From DLKC01 sp002478885 (GTDB lineage: Bacteria > Bacteroidota > Bacteroidia > Chitinophagales > Chitinophagaceae): 64,000 nt of DNA. Shown here one piece after another: positions 1-8,746 of the stretch; the stretch's first letter is position 1, and every line of letters starts with the position of its first letter. The notes below the pieces were generated by a model. That model worked only from the letters and a program-made list of their open reading frames with translations. It had not been told where the DNA came from and did no database searches. The stretch is taken from positions 62,001-126,000 of the forward strand of contig JAXLUI010000002.1 of assembly GCA_046329585.1 (NCBI GenBank). The letters run 5' to 3'. Made by a program: the position numbers and the translations under genes.

Positions 1-75
1 CAGGAATCGCAAACGCAGCAGGGTAAGCTTAACGCGATCGTGCTTTTGTATAAATCTTTAGGCGGAGGCTGGTAG
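1..75 (+). CDS. C-terminal end of a NodT/OprM-type efflux outer-membrane protein (partial)
   Basis: The first frame is open from base 1 to a TAG at 73-75 and encodes 24 residues ending LYKSLGGGW. That ending is typical of NodT-type outer-membrane efflux factors, whose last residues usually read like LYKALGGGW. The rest of the gene lies left of the window. If correct, a second efflux system (besides the one at 12.4-18.3 kb) ends here. Only the tail is visible, so the call rests on one short motif. Confidence 0.55.
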   Translation, partial: QESQTQQGKLNAIVLLYKSLGGGW

Positions 76-96
76 TTACCGGCAGTAGTGGCTTTT

Positions 97-141
97 GGCA
101 TCGTCCCTTGTGTCACTCCCTTGTACGCTATCAGTTTACGC
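97..141 (+). repeat. Dispersed intergenic repeat (copy 1)
   Basis: Starts GGCATCG and continues with TTGTGTCACTC (108-118) and CTTGTACGCTATC. It matches the family described at 14873-14925 and lies between the efflux gene tail and the AI-2E family gene. Confidence 0.5.
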
Positions 142-229
142 AGCACCGACTTTGCAAAAGCCGCGGCGGTGCGTGAGCCTTTGCAGTGGTGTTGAATAAC
201 CGGCCTGTTTTACAGCTAAAATTTACCTC

Positions 230-1312
230 ATGGATGTTATTGACCCCCAATCATCAAAAAGACCTGGCTTTCCAACCCAACAGATCATCCAGATATCGAT
301 CCAGTTGCTTGCGCTTGCTTTGCTTATCGGCTGGTCGTTCCGTATTCTCGATCCGTTTATCACTCCTGTGATATGGGCGGCCATCCTTGCCGTTGCACTC
401 TACCCTTTGCAGCAACGGTTGAAAAAACTGCTCGGCAACCGTGGCGGGCTTGCCGCTACCATTATCACCCTGTTGATGCTGGCCCTGATCATTCTTCCTT
501 CGGTGTTGCTTGGATTAAAAACAGCAGATGAAGTAAAAGACACTGTTGCCCAATACCACGCCGGCAAAATAATGATCCCTCCCCCATCAGAACGGGTGAA
601 GGACTGGCCCCTTGTTGGTTCGCAGGCCTATGGCTTATGGAACGAAGCATCCAATGGTGTAGATTCCCTTATCAGCAAGCACCCGGATGAGGTTAAGGAG
701 ATTACCGGCAAAAGTGTGGCACTGCTGGCAAGTACCGGCAAGGGGCTTTTTCTTTTTGCACTATCGATCATTATCAGCGGGCTGCTGCTCTCCTATGCAG
801 AAAATGCGGGCATTTTTATGCGGAAGTTATTCAGCAGGCTTATCGGGCATTCAAGACTTGATATGGCTGAGGTATCGGTTATCACCATCAGGAATGTTGT
901 GAAAGGGATTCTTGGTGTTGCGTTTATACAGGCGGCCCTTGCAGCCGGTGGTTTCCTGGTGGCGGGCATACCCGCCGCCGGCATCTGGGCTTTGTTGTGT
1001 CTTATATTATCGATTATACAAATAGGGGTACTCCCGGTGTCTATCGGAATCATCATTTATATCTGGAGTACCGGATCAACCACGTCGGCCACATTGCTTA
1101 CGATCTGGATGATACTCGTTGGCCTTTCCGATAATTTTTTGAAGCCATGGCTGCTTGGCAAGGGAGCGCCGGTGCCCATGGTAGTTGTTTTCCTGGGATC
1201 GCTGGGAGGATTTATCCTATCTGGTTTTATCGGCCTGTTTACGGGCGCAGTTATATTATCGCTGGGTTATAAATTGTTTTCGACCTGGCTCGAAGGCGAA
1301 GTGAACGACTAA
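230..1312 (+). CDS. AI-2E/PerM family membrane transporter
   Basis: This 360-residue polytopic membrane protein has the layout of the AI-2E transporter (PerM) family: two hydrophobic segments near residues 28-65, a soluble linker (about 100-165), and a second membrane half with the family-like stretch GIPAAGIWALLCLILS and a C-terminal segment around GSLGGFILSGFIGLF. Members are proposed permeases or exporters of the inner membrane; the substrate of this one cannot be read from sequence. The gene is followed after 32 bp by the ion-channel gene on the same strand, so the two may be co-transcribed. The ATG at 230 is used; the first 20 residues are hydrophilic, as expected for the cytoplasmic N-terminus. 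Confidence 0.85.
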   Translation: MDVIDPQSSKRPGFPTQQIIQISIQLLALALLIGWSFRILDPFITPVIWAAILAVALYPLQQRLKKLLGNRGGLAATIITLLMLALIILPSVLLGLKTADEVKDTVAQYHAGKIMIPPPSERVKDWPLVGSQAYGLWNEASNGVDSLISKHPDEVKEITGKSVALLASTGKGLFLFALSIIISGLLLSYAENAGIFMRKLFSRLIGHSRLDMAEVSVITIRNVVKGILGVAFIQAALAAGGFLVAGIPAAGIWALLCLILSIIQIGVLPVSIGIIIYIWSTGSTTSATLLTIWMILVGLSDNFLKPWLLGKGAPVPMVVVFLGSLGGFILSGFIGLFTGAVILSLGYKLFSTWLEGEVND

Positions 1313-1344
1313 GCTTTTGCATAAAAATTACCTGCCTAAGATCT

Positions 1345-2016
1345 ATGTTTAGCCTTAAAAAAAATATGGGGTTGTTCTGGAAGCAGGAACAAAGCCTTAC
1401 TATCCTTTCGGTCATACTGGTTATTCACGTTTTCGTAGTTATACCCTTTGGGGAGAGGACACTCCTGGAACAGGTTGTTTTTCTCCTGTTCTATATTTCC
1501 CTGCTGGCGACCGGCATGGTATTGATTACCACAAATAAGGTCATAAGAACGATCGCACAAATAGTGCTGGCCCTACTCGCAATTTCGAGAACCAGTTCGC
1601 TCTTTGTTTCTGAACCGATTGAAATAGCGAACGATCTTATTATTGTGTTCTACTGCGTTTTTCTAATCTGGGTGGTACTGAAGCGTACGTTCGCCGCAGG
1701 CCCGGTAACCTTTCATCGCATACAGGGCGCCATTGTAGTGTACCTGTTGGTCAGTTTTCTTTTTGCACTGCTGTTCCATGTGTTGTATTTATTAGATCCC
1801 GGCACGGCTTTTAAAGGCCTTGTTTCCGGCGACTACAGGGAGTTCCTGTATTTTAGTTTAACCACCCTTACCACGGTGGGCTATGGTGACATCAGCCCTG
1901 CGATCGCTTCCGTCCGCTCGCTTGCCAACCTGGAATCACTTATTGGCCAACTCTACCCGGCGATATTGATCGCAAGACTTGTTTCGATGGAGTTTGAATA
2001 TTCGAAAAAGCGGTGA
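1345..2016 (+). CDS. Two-pore-helix type potassium channel protein (Ion_trans_2)
   Basis: The 223-residue protein has several hydrophobic segments (about 18-35, 42-62, 66-82, 96-112, 128-150) and near its C-terminus the K+ selectivity filter TTVGYGD at residues 176-182, followed by a last hydrophobic stretch. This is the pore signature of the bacterial K+ channel family, so passive K+ flux across the inner membrane is the likely role. There is no RCK or cyclic-nucleotide domain. It follows the AI-2E family gene by 32 bp. An alternative start is the ATG at 1366. Confidence is high for the pore, lower for gating or physiological role. Confidence 0.88.
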   Translation: MFSLKKNMGLFWKQEQSLTILSVILVIHVFVVIPFGERTLLEQVVFLLFYISLLATGMVLITTNKVIRTIAQIVLALLAISRTSSLFVSEPIEIANDLIIVFYCVFLIWVVLKRTFAAGPVTFHRIQGAIVVYLLVSFLFALLFHVLYLLDPGTAFKGLVSGDYREFLYFSLTTLTTVGYGDISPAIASVRSLANLESLIGQLYPAILIARLVSMEFEYSKKR

Positions 2017-2324
2017 GCGCTTTATTGTTGGATGCCTTCTTTCGGCCGATAGGTCGTTTCCTTGATACCCCAGCATGCTCTGTATTTCCTGAAGGAGTTG
2101 ATCATCGCTGTTTCGATAACCACAAAGCCCGCAAAGCTTTTTTGGGAATACCGGGCATGTTCAATCGATTGTATTCGTGCATATACGTGCGATGCCGGGA
2201 TACGCCTGCATTTCGGCGCAAGCAATGATACCAAGCAACAGCATTCCCTGCACCTAAAACTATTCATATAGCATGCGCCGGTTCAATCCAGCTGATTTTT
2301 AGCGGGCAGAGGCTTGCGTTTGCT
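2017..2324. other. Intergenic stretch between convergent genes, nothing recognised
   Basis: This gap separates the K+ channel gene (+) from the PPK2 gene (-). Small overlapping open frames on both strands have no recognisable motif and look like chance frames. A stretch near 2180-2215 (cgtgcatatacgtgcgatgcc) weakly resembles the dispersed repeat. No convincing terminator hairpin was found. Confidence 0.5.
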
Positions 2325-3269
2325 TTATTTTTCAGCGAGCAGTTCTCTTTTTACGGCGCCAAGTTCATCGAGTTTCTCCTTGCTCAGTTTCGGGTATTCG
2401 AGCCCCATGGAGTCGAGCGTGTGAATAATGGCTGAAGCAACGACGATGCGGCTGAAAGCCTTGTTGTCGGCAGGCACCACATACCAGGGAGAATCTTCAG
2501 TCGCTGTATTTTTGATGAGGTCTTCGTAAGCCTTCATGTATTCTTTCCACAGCTTTCTTTCCCTTGCATCAGCAGCGGAGAACTTCCAGTTTTTATCAGG
2601 GTTATCGATCCTTTCGAGAAAGCGCTTTTTCTGTTCTTTTGCTGAAACATTCAGAAAGAATTTACAAACAAGGGTTCCATTTCGTGTGAGGTATTTTTCA
2701 AAATTCCTGATGTCTTCAAAACGCTGATCCCAGATATCTTTTGTTATCAGCCGCTCAGGCAATTTCTGCCCGTGTAAAAATTCTTCGTGCACCCTTACTG
2801 CCAGCACTTCTTCATAGTACGATCGGTTAAAGATGCCAATGCGTCCACGTTCCGGTAACTGTTTGATGCAGCGCCACATATAATCATGGTCGAGCTCTTC
2901 TGCAGATGGTGATTTAAAAGAGCTCACCTGGCAACCCTGTGGGTTTATGCCCGACATTACATGTTTTATGGCGCCATCTTTTCCTGCCGCATCCATTGCC
3001 TGGAATATTAGCAATGCCGACCACTTGTCCTGCGCATACAGGATGTCCTGCATGGTGGCCAGTGCCTCTACGCCCAGTTGAAGGGCTTTTTTGGCAACAG
3101 GCTTGTCTTCGGTTCCAAGGCCACCATCGTCTGACGGATCAAAATCTTTTAGCCTGAAATGTTTGCCATCGGTGATACGGAAACGCCTGGCAAATTTTTT
3201 GGCACTTTTCAGTAGTTCTTTCTTACTGAGCTTTTGCAATTCGGCAAGTCGTTCGCTTCCTGCTTTCAT
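2325..3269 (-). CDS. ppk2: Polyphosphate kinase 2 family (polyphosphate:nucleotide phosphotransferase)
   Basis: The 314-residue protein has the PPK2 fold signatures: a Walker A motif MDAAGKDG at residues 92-99, the lid-type stretch after it (GINPQG, 108-112), and the Walker B region FNRSYYEEVL at 147-156, followed by the WDQRFEDIRNFEK helix. Single-domain PPK2 enzymes of this length transfer phosphate between polyphosphate and nucleotides. The sequence style, with the N-terminal FRLKDFDP element, is most like the class III group that can phosphorylate both AMP and ADP, but class cannot be fixed by eye. It sits among envelope and ion-transport genes in what looks like a stress-related block. 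Confidence 0.9.
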   Translation of the reverse strand: MKAGSERLAELQKLSKKELLKSAKKFARRFRITDGKHFRLKDFDPSDDGGLGTEDKPVAKKALQLGVEALATMQDILYAQDKWSALLIFQAMDAAGKDGAIKHVMSGINPQGCQVSSFKSPSAEELDHDYMWRCIKQLPERGRIGIFNRSYYEEVLAVRVHEEFLHGQKLPERLITKDIWDQRFEDIRNFEKYLTRNGTLVCKFFLNVSAKEQKKRFLERIDNPDKNWKFSAADARERKLWKEYMKAYEDLIKNTATEDSPWYVVPADNKAFSRIVVASAIIHTLDSMGLEYPKLSKEKLDELGAVKRELLAEK

Positions 3270-3321
3270 AAAGACTGTTTGATTGTTAAGAATATTTTTT
3301 ACCCGGCTGTAATCAAGTGAT

Positions 3322-3361
3322 GAACTGTTGTTGCATCGCGCTCTTGTGCGATCGGAACATA
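3322..3361 (+). repeat. Dispersed intergenic repeat (degenerate copy)
   Basis: Reads GTTGTTGCATCGCGCTCTTG then TGCGATCGGAAC, matching the core of the dispersed family with several substitutions. It lies upstream of the PPK2 gene. Confidence 0.35.
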
Positions 3362-3534
3362 TAGCAACCGTTTAATACCTGGATTAAAAGAAATCCGGCA
3401 GACTAAATATAATAAACATCTTCTCTCGTTGCTGCAGTAAACCTATTTCTAATGCCTTTTTACTGTAACATGAACCAGGCAATAATTTATACTGCTAATG
3501 TGCAATGAAACCGTGATACAACAAACATAGCCTG

Positions 3535-5241
3535 TCAGCTATTGATGGTTTTCCCGGATTCAAATTCATTAACTACCGTGTCAATGGAGACCCTGCGGCT
3601 AATGTGGCCCACGATATCTTCCATGCCCTGTTTGCGGAGTATGTCCCTTACACCGGACAAGGCTTCCACCACTTTCAACTGCACCTTTTTCCGGTGCAGT
3701 TCACGTGACAACTGCAGCAACATTGAGGAGCCAGCCACATCAACGTAGGAAGCAGCGGAAAGGTCGAGCACAAGCAACTGCAGGTCTTTTGTATAAGCAC
3801 TAATATATTCATTGATCCTGTGGTGAATGTTTTCGGCGTTGAAATACAGCACAGACGATTCTATTCGCAGTATGATGATATTATCGAGCAAGCGGTTATC
3901 GGGATGACGTTCCACATCGGAATAGTGGCCGGTGTTACCGATACGGCCAAGCAAGGCTACATTCGGGTTGGCGAGCCGCATTACCAGGAATATCACAGAC
4001 ATGATTGCAGCGACCATTACGCCCTTCAATATACCCAGGAAAAGCACGCCGCTGAAAGCAATCATCGCCACTGCAAACTCTACCCTGCTTAACTGGTAAA
4101 TACGTTTGAGTTCTTTTATTTTTATCAACCCGGCTACAGCATGCAACACAATGGCAGCCAGAATTACTTCAGGAAGGTTTTTTAGCAGGCCGGTGAAGAA
4201 AACCAATATCATCGCCAACGCAGCGGAGCAAATGATGAGTGCCATTGGCGTTTTGGCGCCGGACTTATCGTTGACCGTAGATTGTGATAACCCGCCTGAA
4301 ATTACGTAGCCGCTGAAGAATGCTGCGGCAAGATTGGCAAAACCCATGGACAGCAGTTCCTGTCTTGGGTTTATTTCATAGTTGTTTTTCAGGGCCAGGG
4401 TTCGTGCCGCCGAAATGGTTTCGATATATCCTACCAGGAAACAGGCAAAGGCAAGTTCTGTTACGCCATCTACATCTTTTATCCGCAGGGAGGGCGCGGC
4501 AAAAGCAGGCAGGCCGCCGGGTATAACACCGGTAACATGAATGCCGTAACCGCCGACAGCCGTATAACTCACCACGAGTATTGCTGCGATAACAACAAAC
4601 AAAGAAACGGGCTTCCCAGGCAATAGCTTGTCGCCAGCCACCAACAGGGCCAGGGCAATGGCACCAAATAGGAAGACCGGCCAATTGGTTTGCGAAAGGT
4701 TTTGCAGCAAGCTGAATATCCGCGCAAAAAAATGTGAGCCGCTGCCATCTACGCTGAAGAGTTTTGGCAATTGGGTGGACATGATGGATAGTGCAGCACC
4801 GGCTTTGAAACCCACCAGGATGCTGTCGCTGATAAAATTCACCAGTGCGCTCAGCTTAAAAACAAAGGCGATGAAACAGATGGCGGCCACTGCAAGGGCG
4901 GTTAGTGCGGCGATCTCTGCCCACCTGGTAAGGTCGCCACCGGACAGTAGCGCTACTGTTGAGCCGATCATCAGCGAGATGGCAGATGTAGGGCCGACGG
5001 CAACCTGCTTCGAAGTGGTAAAGAGTGCGAAGACAAGCCCTCCGGCAAGGCAGCAATAGATGCCATAATAAGCAGGGACACCCGCAAGTGTAGCATAGGC
5101 CATTGATTCGGGTAATACAAAAGAAGCGAGTGTGATGCCCGCAACAATGTCCCACCTGATAAACGCGGGTTTATAATGTGGCAGCCATTGGGTGATGGCG
5201 ATGGAAGCGGTGAACCGTTTCAGTGTAAATTTCAAACTCAT
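3535..5241 (-). CDS. SulP family inorganic anion transporter with STAS domain
   Basis: Polytopic transporter of 568 residues from the ATG at 5241 (the open frame extends 12 codons further to an ATG at 5277). Near the N-terminus it carries the SulP signature region LPESMAYATLAGVPAYYGIY-like, then about 10-12 hydrophobic helices to residue ~420, and a C-terminal cytoplasmic STAS domain (about 440-560) containing the typical LDLSAASYVDVAGSSML stretch. SulP proteins carry sulfate, bicarbonate or related anions across the inner membrane; the substrate is not readable here. There is no linked carbonic anhydrase or sulfate assimilation gene. It runs in the same direction as the DUF2490-type gene upstream, about 80 bp away. 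Confidence 0.93.
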   Translation of the reverse strand: MSLKFTLKRFTASIAITQWLPHYKPAFIRWDIVAGITLASFVLPESMAYATLAGVPAYYGIYCCLAGGLVFALFTTSKQVAVGPTSAISLMIGSTVALLSGGDLTRWAEIAALTALAVAAICFIAFVFKLSALVNFISDSILVGFKAGAALSIMSTQLPKLFSVDGSGSHFFARIFSLLQNLSQTNWPVFLFGAIALALLVAGDKLLPGKPVSLFVVIAAILVVSYTAVGGYGIHVTGVIPGGLPAFAAPSLRIKDVDGVTELAFACFLVGYIETISAARTLALKNNYEINPRQELLSMGFANLAAAFFSGYVISGGLSQSTVNDKSGAKTPMALIICSAALAMILVFFTGLLKNLPEVILAAIVLHAVAGLIKIKELKRIYQLSRVEFAVAMIAFSGVLFLGILKGVMVAAIMSVIFLVMRLANPNVALLGRIGNTGHYSDVERHPDNRLLDNIIILRIESSVLYFNAENIHHRINEYISAYTKDLQLLVLDLSAASYVDVAGSSMLLQLSRELHRKKVQLKVVEALSGVRDILRKQGMEDIVGHISRRVSIDTVVNEFESGKTINS

Positions 5242-5323
5242 ATGGCAGTGAAGGTTTATCCCTTCTAAGATAATCACTTATCTGCCAGGTTTTTCACCGG
5301 GCATGTAAGCAGGAGCTGTATTC

Positions 5324-6118
5324 TTATTCTTCACCGGAATGGATTACCGCGTGCTTACTTTCTTTTTTCCATCCCCCGGTGTAATAAAAGAACAGGCGCA
5401 TGGTATGATTCATGTCATACTGGTAACCTGTTGCCTTTTGCTGGTAAACGTTCATGTAACCAAAATCGACACTAAGGTTGGGGCTGATATTTTGTTTTAT
5501 TCCGATGAATAGCCTATTTTGATCGAAGGTATTGTACACAACCTCTTTCCCGAATTGGATAGCCAGTTCATCGGCCAATACAGCGGAAGGCAGGTATTTG
5601 TTTTTGGGGAACAGTGTATAATTGTAACTAAAAAGATAACGCACCCTGTCGGTGAATTTATAGTTACCGGTTTTTTTATCGTCGACGATCTTTTGTTGCC
5701 AGCGCTGTTCGTTTCTTACCCGTTGCAGAATGGACGACCGGGGGTTTTTAGCGGTAGCCTGGAATTGCTGGTAAATGCGTTCTTCATTCGCAAAAGTTTG
5801 CCAGCCCGGTTTTGTGGGTGCCAGCCACATATGACCATAACCCATTGCGACTGTCATATTATCTTTTATCCAGTAGTTGGCTGCACCCCGGATGAAATAA
5901 AAGCCCGGATCGGCCATGAAGTTATTTCTCCTGATATGAAAGTCTGCCAGCATACCCCATCTTTCATTGAACCGGTAAACACTGTTGATACTTGTCCAGA
6001 ACTGGGATTGCTGATTGACCTGTTTTGCTGCCGGTGCCTGTGCAAAAACGTAAGCAGGTGCCCAAAAACCACATAACAGCATCAGCTTTAACCGTGCTGG
6101 AATTCCACTCTTTCTCAT
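5324..6118 (-). CDS. DUF2490-type outer-membrane protein
   Basis: The protein, 264 residues from the ATG at 6118, begins with a basic stretch and a signal peptide ending near YVFAQA. The mature part has alternating aromatic and polar residues and short turns typical of a beta barrel, with YWIKDNMTVAMGYGHMW and the repeated NERW/RNEQRWQQ element seen in the Bacteroidota DUF2490 family. The open frame extends to 6202, but the upstream residues are not signal-like, so the ATG at 6118 is preferred. Function of the family is unknown. It precedes the SulP gene on the same strand. Confidence 0.75.
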   Translation of the reverse strand: MRKSGIPARLKLMLLCGFWAPAYVFAQAPAAKQVNQQSQFWTSINSVYRFNERWGMLADFHIRRNNFMADPGFYFIRGAANYWIKDNMTVAMGYGHMWLAPTKPGWQTFANEERIYQQFQATAKNPRSSILQRVRNEQRWQQKIVDDKKTGNYKFTDRVRYLFSYNYTLFPKNKYLPSAVLADELAIQFGKEVVYNTFDQNRLFIGIKQNISPNLSVDFGYMNVYQQKATGYQYDMNHTMRLFFYYTGGWKKESKHAVIHSGEE

Positions 6119-6515
6119 TGAATATCTGATTGTCTTTTGTAAGTAATGCATTTGCATTGCAGCAGGACTTTTGTAAACAAGCGGTATATAAATATCAGCC
6201 ACTACATAAGGGCTTTTTGTTGGTTATGGTACCGGGTGTTTTGTGTACCGCAAATGTATTAACGGCCATCAGCGCGGGGGATGATGATGGTCAGCCGCCA
6301 TGCTGATAAGCATCAGCGAAATTGCCGTGGCAGCAACCAGCCAGCGCGAAGGGCCGTTAGCATTGGTGGCAAACTATAAATTCCATAAGGTTCCAAAGCG
6401 CAAAGTGTTTTTGCCGCAAAAAGCGATGCTGTACAAGTGTGCGATCCCGAATCGTTCCTCTCGGGATAAGCGCAAGGAACGATGATGGCAGCGATGATGA
6501 CCGGTATAAAATATT
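6119..6515. other. Intergenic region with a possible repeat copy
   Basis: Holds the upstream region of the DUF2490-type gene and the downstream region of the PorT-type gene. At 6426-6452, reading the minus strand, GATCGCACACTTGTACAGC matches the core of the dispersed repeat. A partial inverted repeat surrounds 6450-6485 (cgttcctctcggg / cgcaaggaacg). No gene is supported: the short open frames lack coding character. Confidence 0.4.
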
Positions 6516-7226
6516 TTACTTCTTTTCTTTTTTTTGTTTTCCCCCGCCGACCGGGATGCTCGCCAGGAGTTGAAACACGCCGTACTTCTGTGAGCCCGCT
6601 GTAAGTTTGTCCGTATCGGTAAAACCTGCATAGTATCTTATGCTCAATGCCACTGCCCCCGGGTCTTTCTTTAATTTTTGCGCAAAACCAAAAGCGAGGC
6701 CGGCATCAAAGCGTGTCACCTGGTCTTTTAAGTTATTTTCATAACTAAGATCGCCGTTTTCAAACAGGTCTTTTGCCCTGGTGCGTATACCTATCTGCGG
6801 CCCTGCCTCTGCGAAGAATTGCCCTTTGATCCTGTACCTCATCATCAATGGTACGGCGATGGTACTGATCTGACGTGTTACCGTTCCATCTGCGAGCAGA
6901 TTGTCAAGACTTTCGTCTCCAAGTGCATATGGCTTGAGCGATTTAGCGCCGGCCGCATATTTGAGTGCAGCTTCGGGATGGATGTACCAGCTATCGTTTA
7001 GTTTTATGTTGAAGAACAAAGCAAGGTTTAATCCCTCCTTGGTTTTTGCATCGGCGAGGTTGGAAATGGTGCTTAGGTTAAGCCCGGCAGTTAACCCGAA
7101 GTCGAGCTTATCTGTATTTAGTTTATCGCCAAACAACAAAGCGATCAGTACCTGGCTGTGCAGTTGTGATGCTATTAACATAACAACTACCAGTGTTGTT
7201 GTTTTTTTTACCATATTAAATGCCAT
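6516..7226 (-). CDS. PorT-type outer-membrane beta-barrel protein
   Basis: The 236-residue protein has a signal peptide (MVKKTTTLVVVMLIASQLHSQ, if started at the fifth codon, position 7214) and a mature domain with the PorT/outer-membrane beta-barrel pattern: LDFGLTAGLNLSTIS near the start, several amphipathic strands (MMRYRIKGQFFAEAGPQIG) and a lysine-rich C-terminal tail. Such barrels are abundant in Bacteroidota and mostly of unknown role; some PorT proteins act in type IX secretion, but this tail-lysine subtype should not be equated with PorT itself. It is divergent from the BamA/TamA-type gene at 7352, so the 125-bp gap probably holds both promoters. Confidence 0.75.
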   Translation of the reverse strand: MAFNMVKKTTTLVVVMLIASQLHSQVLIALLFGDKLNTDKLDFGLTAGLNLSTISNLADAKTKEGLNLALFFNIKLNDSWYIHPEAALKYAAGAKSLKPYALGDESLDNLLADGTVTRQISTIAVPLMMRYRIKGQFFAEAGPQIGIRTRAKDLFENGDLSYENNLKDQVTRFDAGLAFGFAQKLKKDPGAVALSIRYYAGFTDTDKLTAGSQKYGVFQLLASIPVGGGKQKKEKK

Positions 7227-7351
7227 TATATGAAATTGTATTTGCCGGAAAAGTAGGTAAAATATTGTCTTACTTCTGTCAATGCCGCTAAATTAAAGAA
7301 TGCGATTGCCTATATGTGTTGCTGTTTTTTATATTATATTTCGGCGCCAAA

Positions 7352-8599
7352 ATGAACAGAGCCACGTTTTTTTTTATCGTTCTCCTTGTTTCTACCTCGG
7401 TGCTACTGCTGTTACCCAAACAGGTTAGCGCCCTGCAGGATTCGCTATTACCACCGAAAGCTATTGTGCAGCCTGCTGACACTATGAAGACCCCAGCAGC
7501 GGGTGATGCGGTGGAATTACTGATCCGCTGGTTTAAGATAGACACAAGCCACAAATACCGCTCAGAACGTAAAGTGCGGTTTTCGTTACTGCCATCGGCT
7601 GCTGCTGTTCCGGGCGGAGGGGCGGCCGTAATTACTACGCTAAATGCCGCTTTTTATCTTGGTGACCGTACAAAGACCAATTTGTCCACTGCGGACTTTA
7701 CGCCCGTTATAACGACCACAGGAAAAATAATGCTGTCGGGCAAATCGACACTCTGGTTCAGGAATAATTTCGCCAGTATTATAACAGAGCTGCGTTATTT
7801 CAAATACCCCGATTATACCTGGGGCATTGGCGGGAATACGGATGAAGGCAACCGCAGCATCATGGAATTTGAATACCTGCGGTATTACCAGGCCTTGCTG
7901 AAGAAGGTGGCCGGCAATACATCGCTGGGTGTAGGCTACCGGTTTGACAAGCATTACAATATAGAAGAGCAACTGGAAGACAGCACAAAAACCTCCAATA
8001 TTGCAGGGTATCCCTATGGCACCACCTCCCGGTCACAGTCATCGGGATTTACCTTACAGTTGCTGTACGATTCGAGAAAAAATTCGATTAATCCGCCTGG
8101 TGGCAAATACCTGAGTGTAGTGTACCGTGACAACCTGGGAGAACTGGGGAGCGACTACGAATGGCAATCTATTTATGCTGATGGCCGGCTGTACTTTCCA
8201 CTCAACAGCGGAAAGCGGAAGCTGCTTGCGTTCAGGTCTTATTACTGGGGTATTTTAAACGGCGAAGTGCCATACCTGGACCTGCCGGCGAATGGCTGGG
8301 ACCTTACGGCGTTGTCGCGAGGCATCAGCCGCGGACGTTACAAGAGCAGTGCCCTTTTGTATGGAGAAGGTGAATACCGGTTTGATTTAAGCCAGAACGG
8401 CTTTTGGGGAGGGGTGGCATTTGTCAATTGCCTCGGTGCTTCAGATTTTGAGGATAAAAGCTCCTATCATTTTCATCCCGCAGCCGGTCTTGGGGTGAGA
8501 ATGAAATTCAACAAATACTCCCATTCCAATATAGCACTGGACTTTGCTTTCAGTAAAAATTTTTATGGCTTCTATCTTAACCTTGCAGAAGCATTTTAG
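7352..8599 (+). CDS. BamA/TamA family outer-membrane barrel protein
   Basis: From the ATG at 7352 the protein is 415 residues with a clear signal peptide (NRATFFFIVLLVSTSVLLL) ending near VSALQ. The rest resembles the C-terminal barrel of the surface antigen (Omp85) family without POTRA domains: LGVGYRFDKHYNIEE, LQLLYDSRKNSINPPGGKYL, and a C-terminal strand region ending in the aromatic pattern of barrels (NFYGFYLNLAEAF). The stretch RDNLGELGSDYEWQS followed by a GxWDL motif fits patatin- or TamA-associated barrels. The open frame could start at 7316, but the signal peptide argues for 7352. The role, protein or lipid insertion, cannot be decided from sequence. Confidence 0.75.
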   Translation: MNRATFFFIVLLVSTSVLLLLPKQVSALQDSLLPPKAIVQPADTMKTPAAGDAVELLIRWFKIDTSHKYRSERKVRFSLLPSAAAVPGGGAAVITTLNAAFYLGDRTKTNLSTADFTPVITTTGKIMLSGKSTLWFRNNFASIITELRYFKYPDYTWGIGGNTDEGNRSIMEFEYLRYYQALLKKVAGNTSLGVGYRFDKHYNIEEQLEDSTKTSNIAGYPYGTTSRSQSSGFTLQLLYDSRKNSINPPGGKYLSVVYRDNLGELGSDYEWQSIYADGRLYFPLNSGKRKLLAFRSYYWGILNGEVPYLDLPANGWDLTALSRGISRGRYKSSALLYGEGEYRFDLSQNGFWGGVAFVNCLGASDFEDKSSYHFHPAAGLGVRMKFNKYSHSNIALDFAFSKNFYGFYLNLAEAF

Positions 8600-8746
8600 C
8601 GAACCGCAACTACCTGTGGGTATTGGCCAGCACAATGAAACTGTATGAAAGCTTATACAAACCGAAGACATCGTGCAGACAGTTGACCAGGCGCCGGGTT
8701 CACTCACATATAGATTTTATTTTGCATCTTTACCCCCAAAGAATTC

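Noticed and set aside
2022..2267. Small open frames on both strands between the K+ channel and PPK2 genes
   Set aside because: No signal, motif or coding composition was seen; three overlapping frames in a 250-bp gap look like chance.
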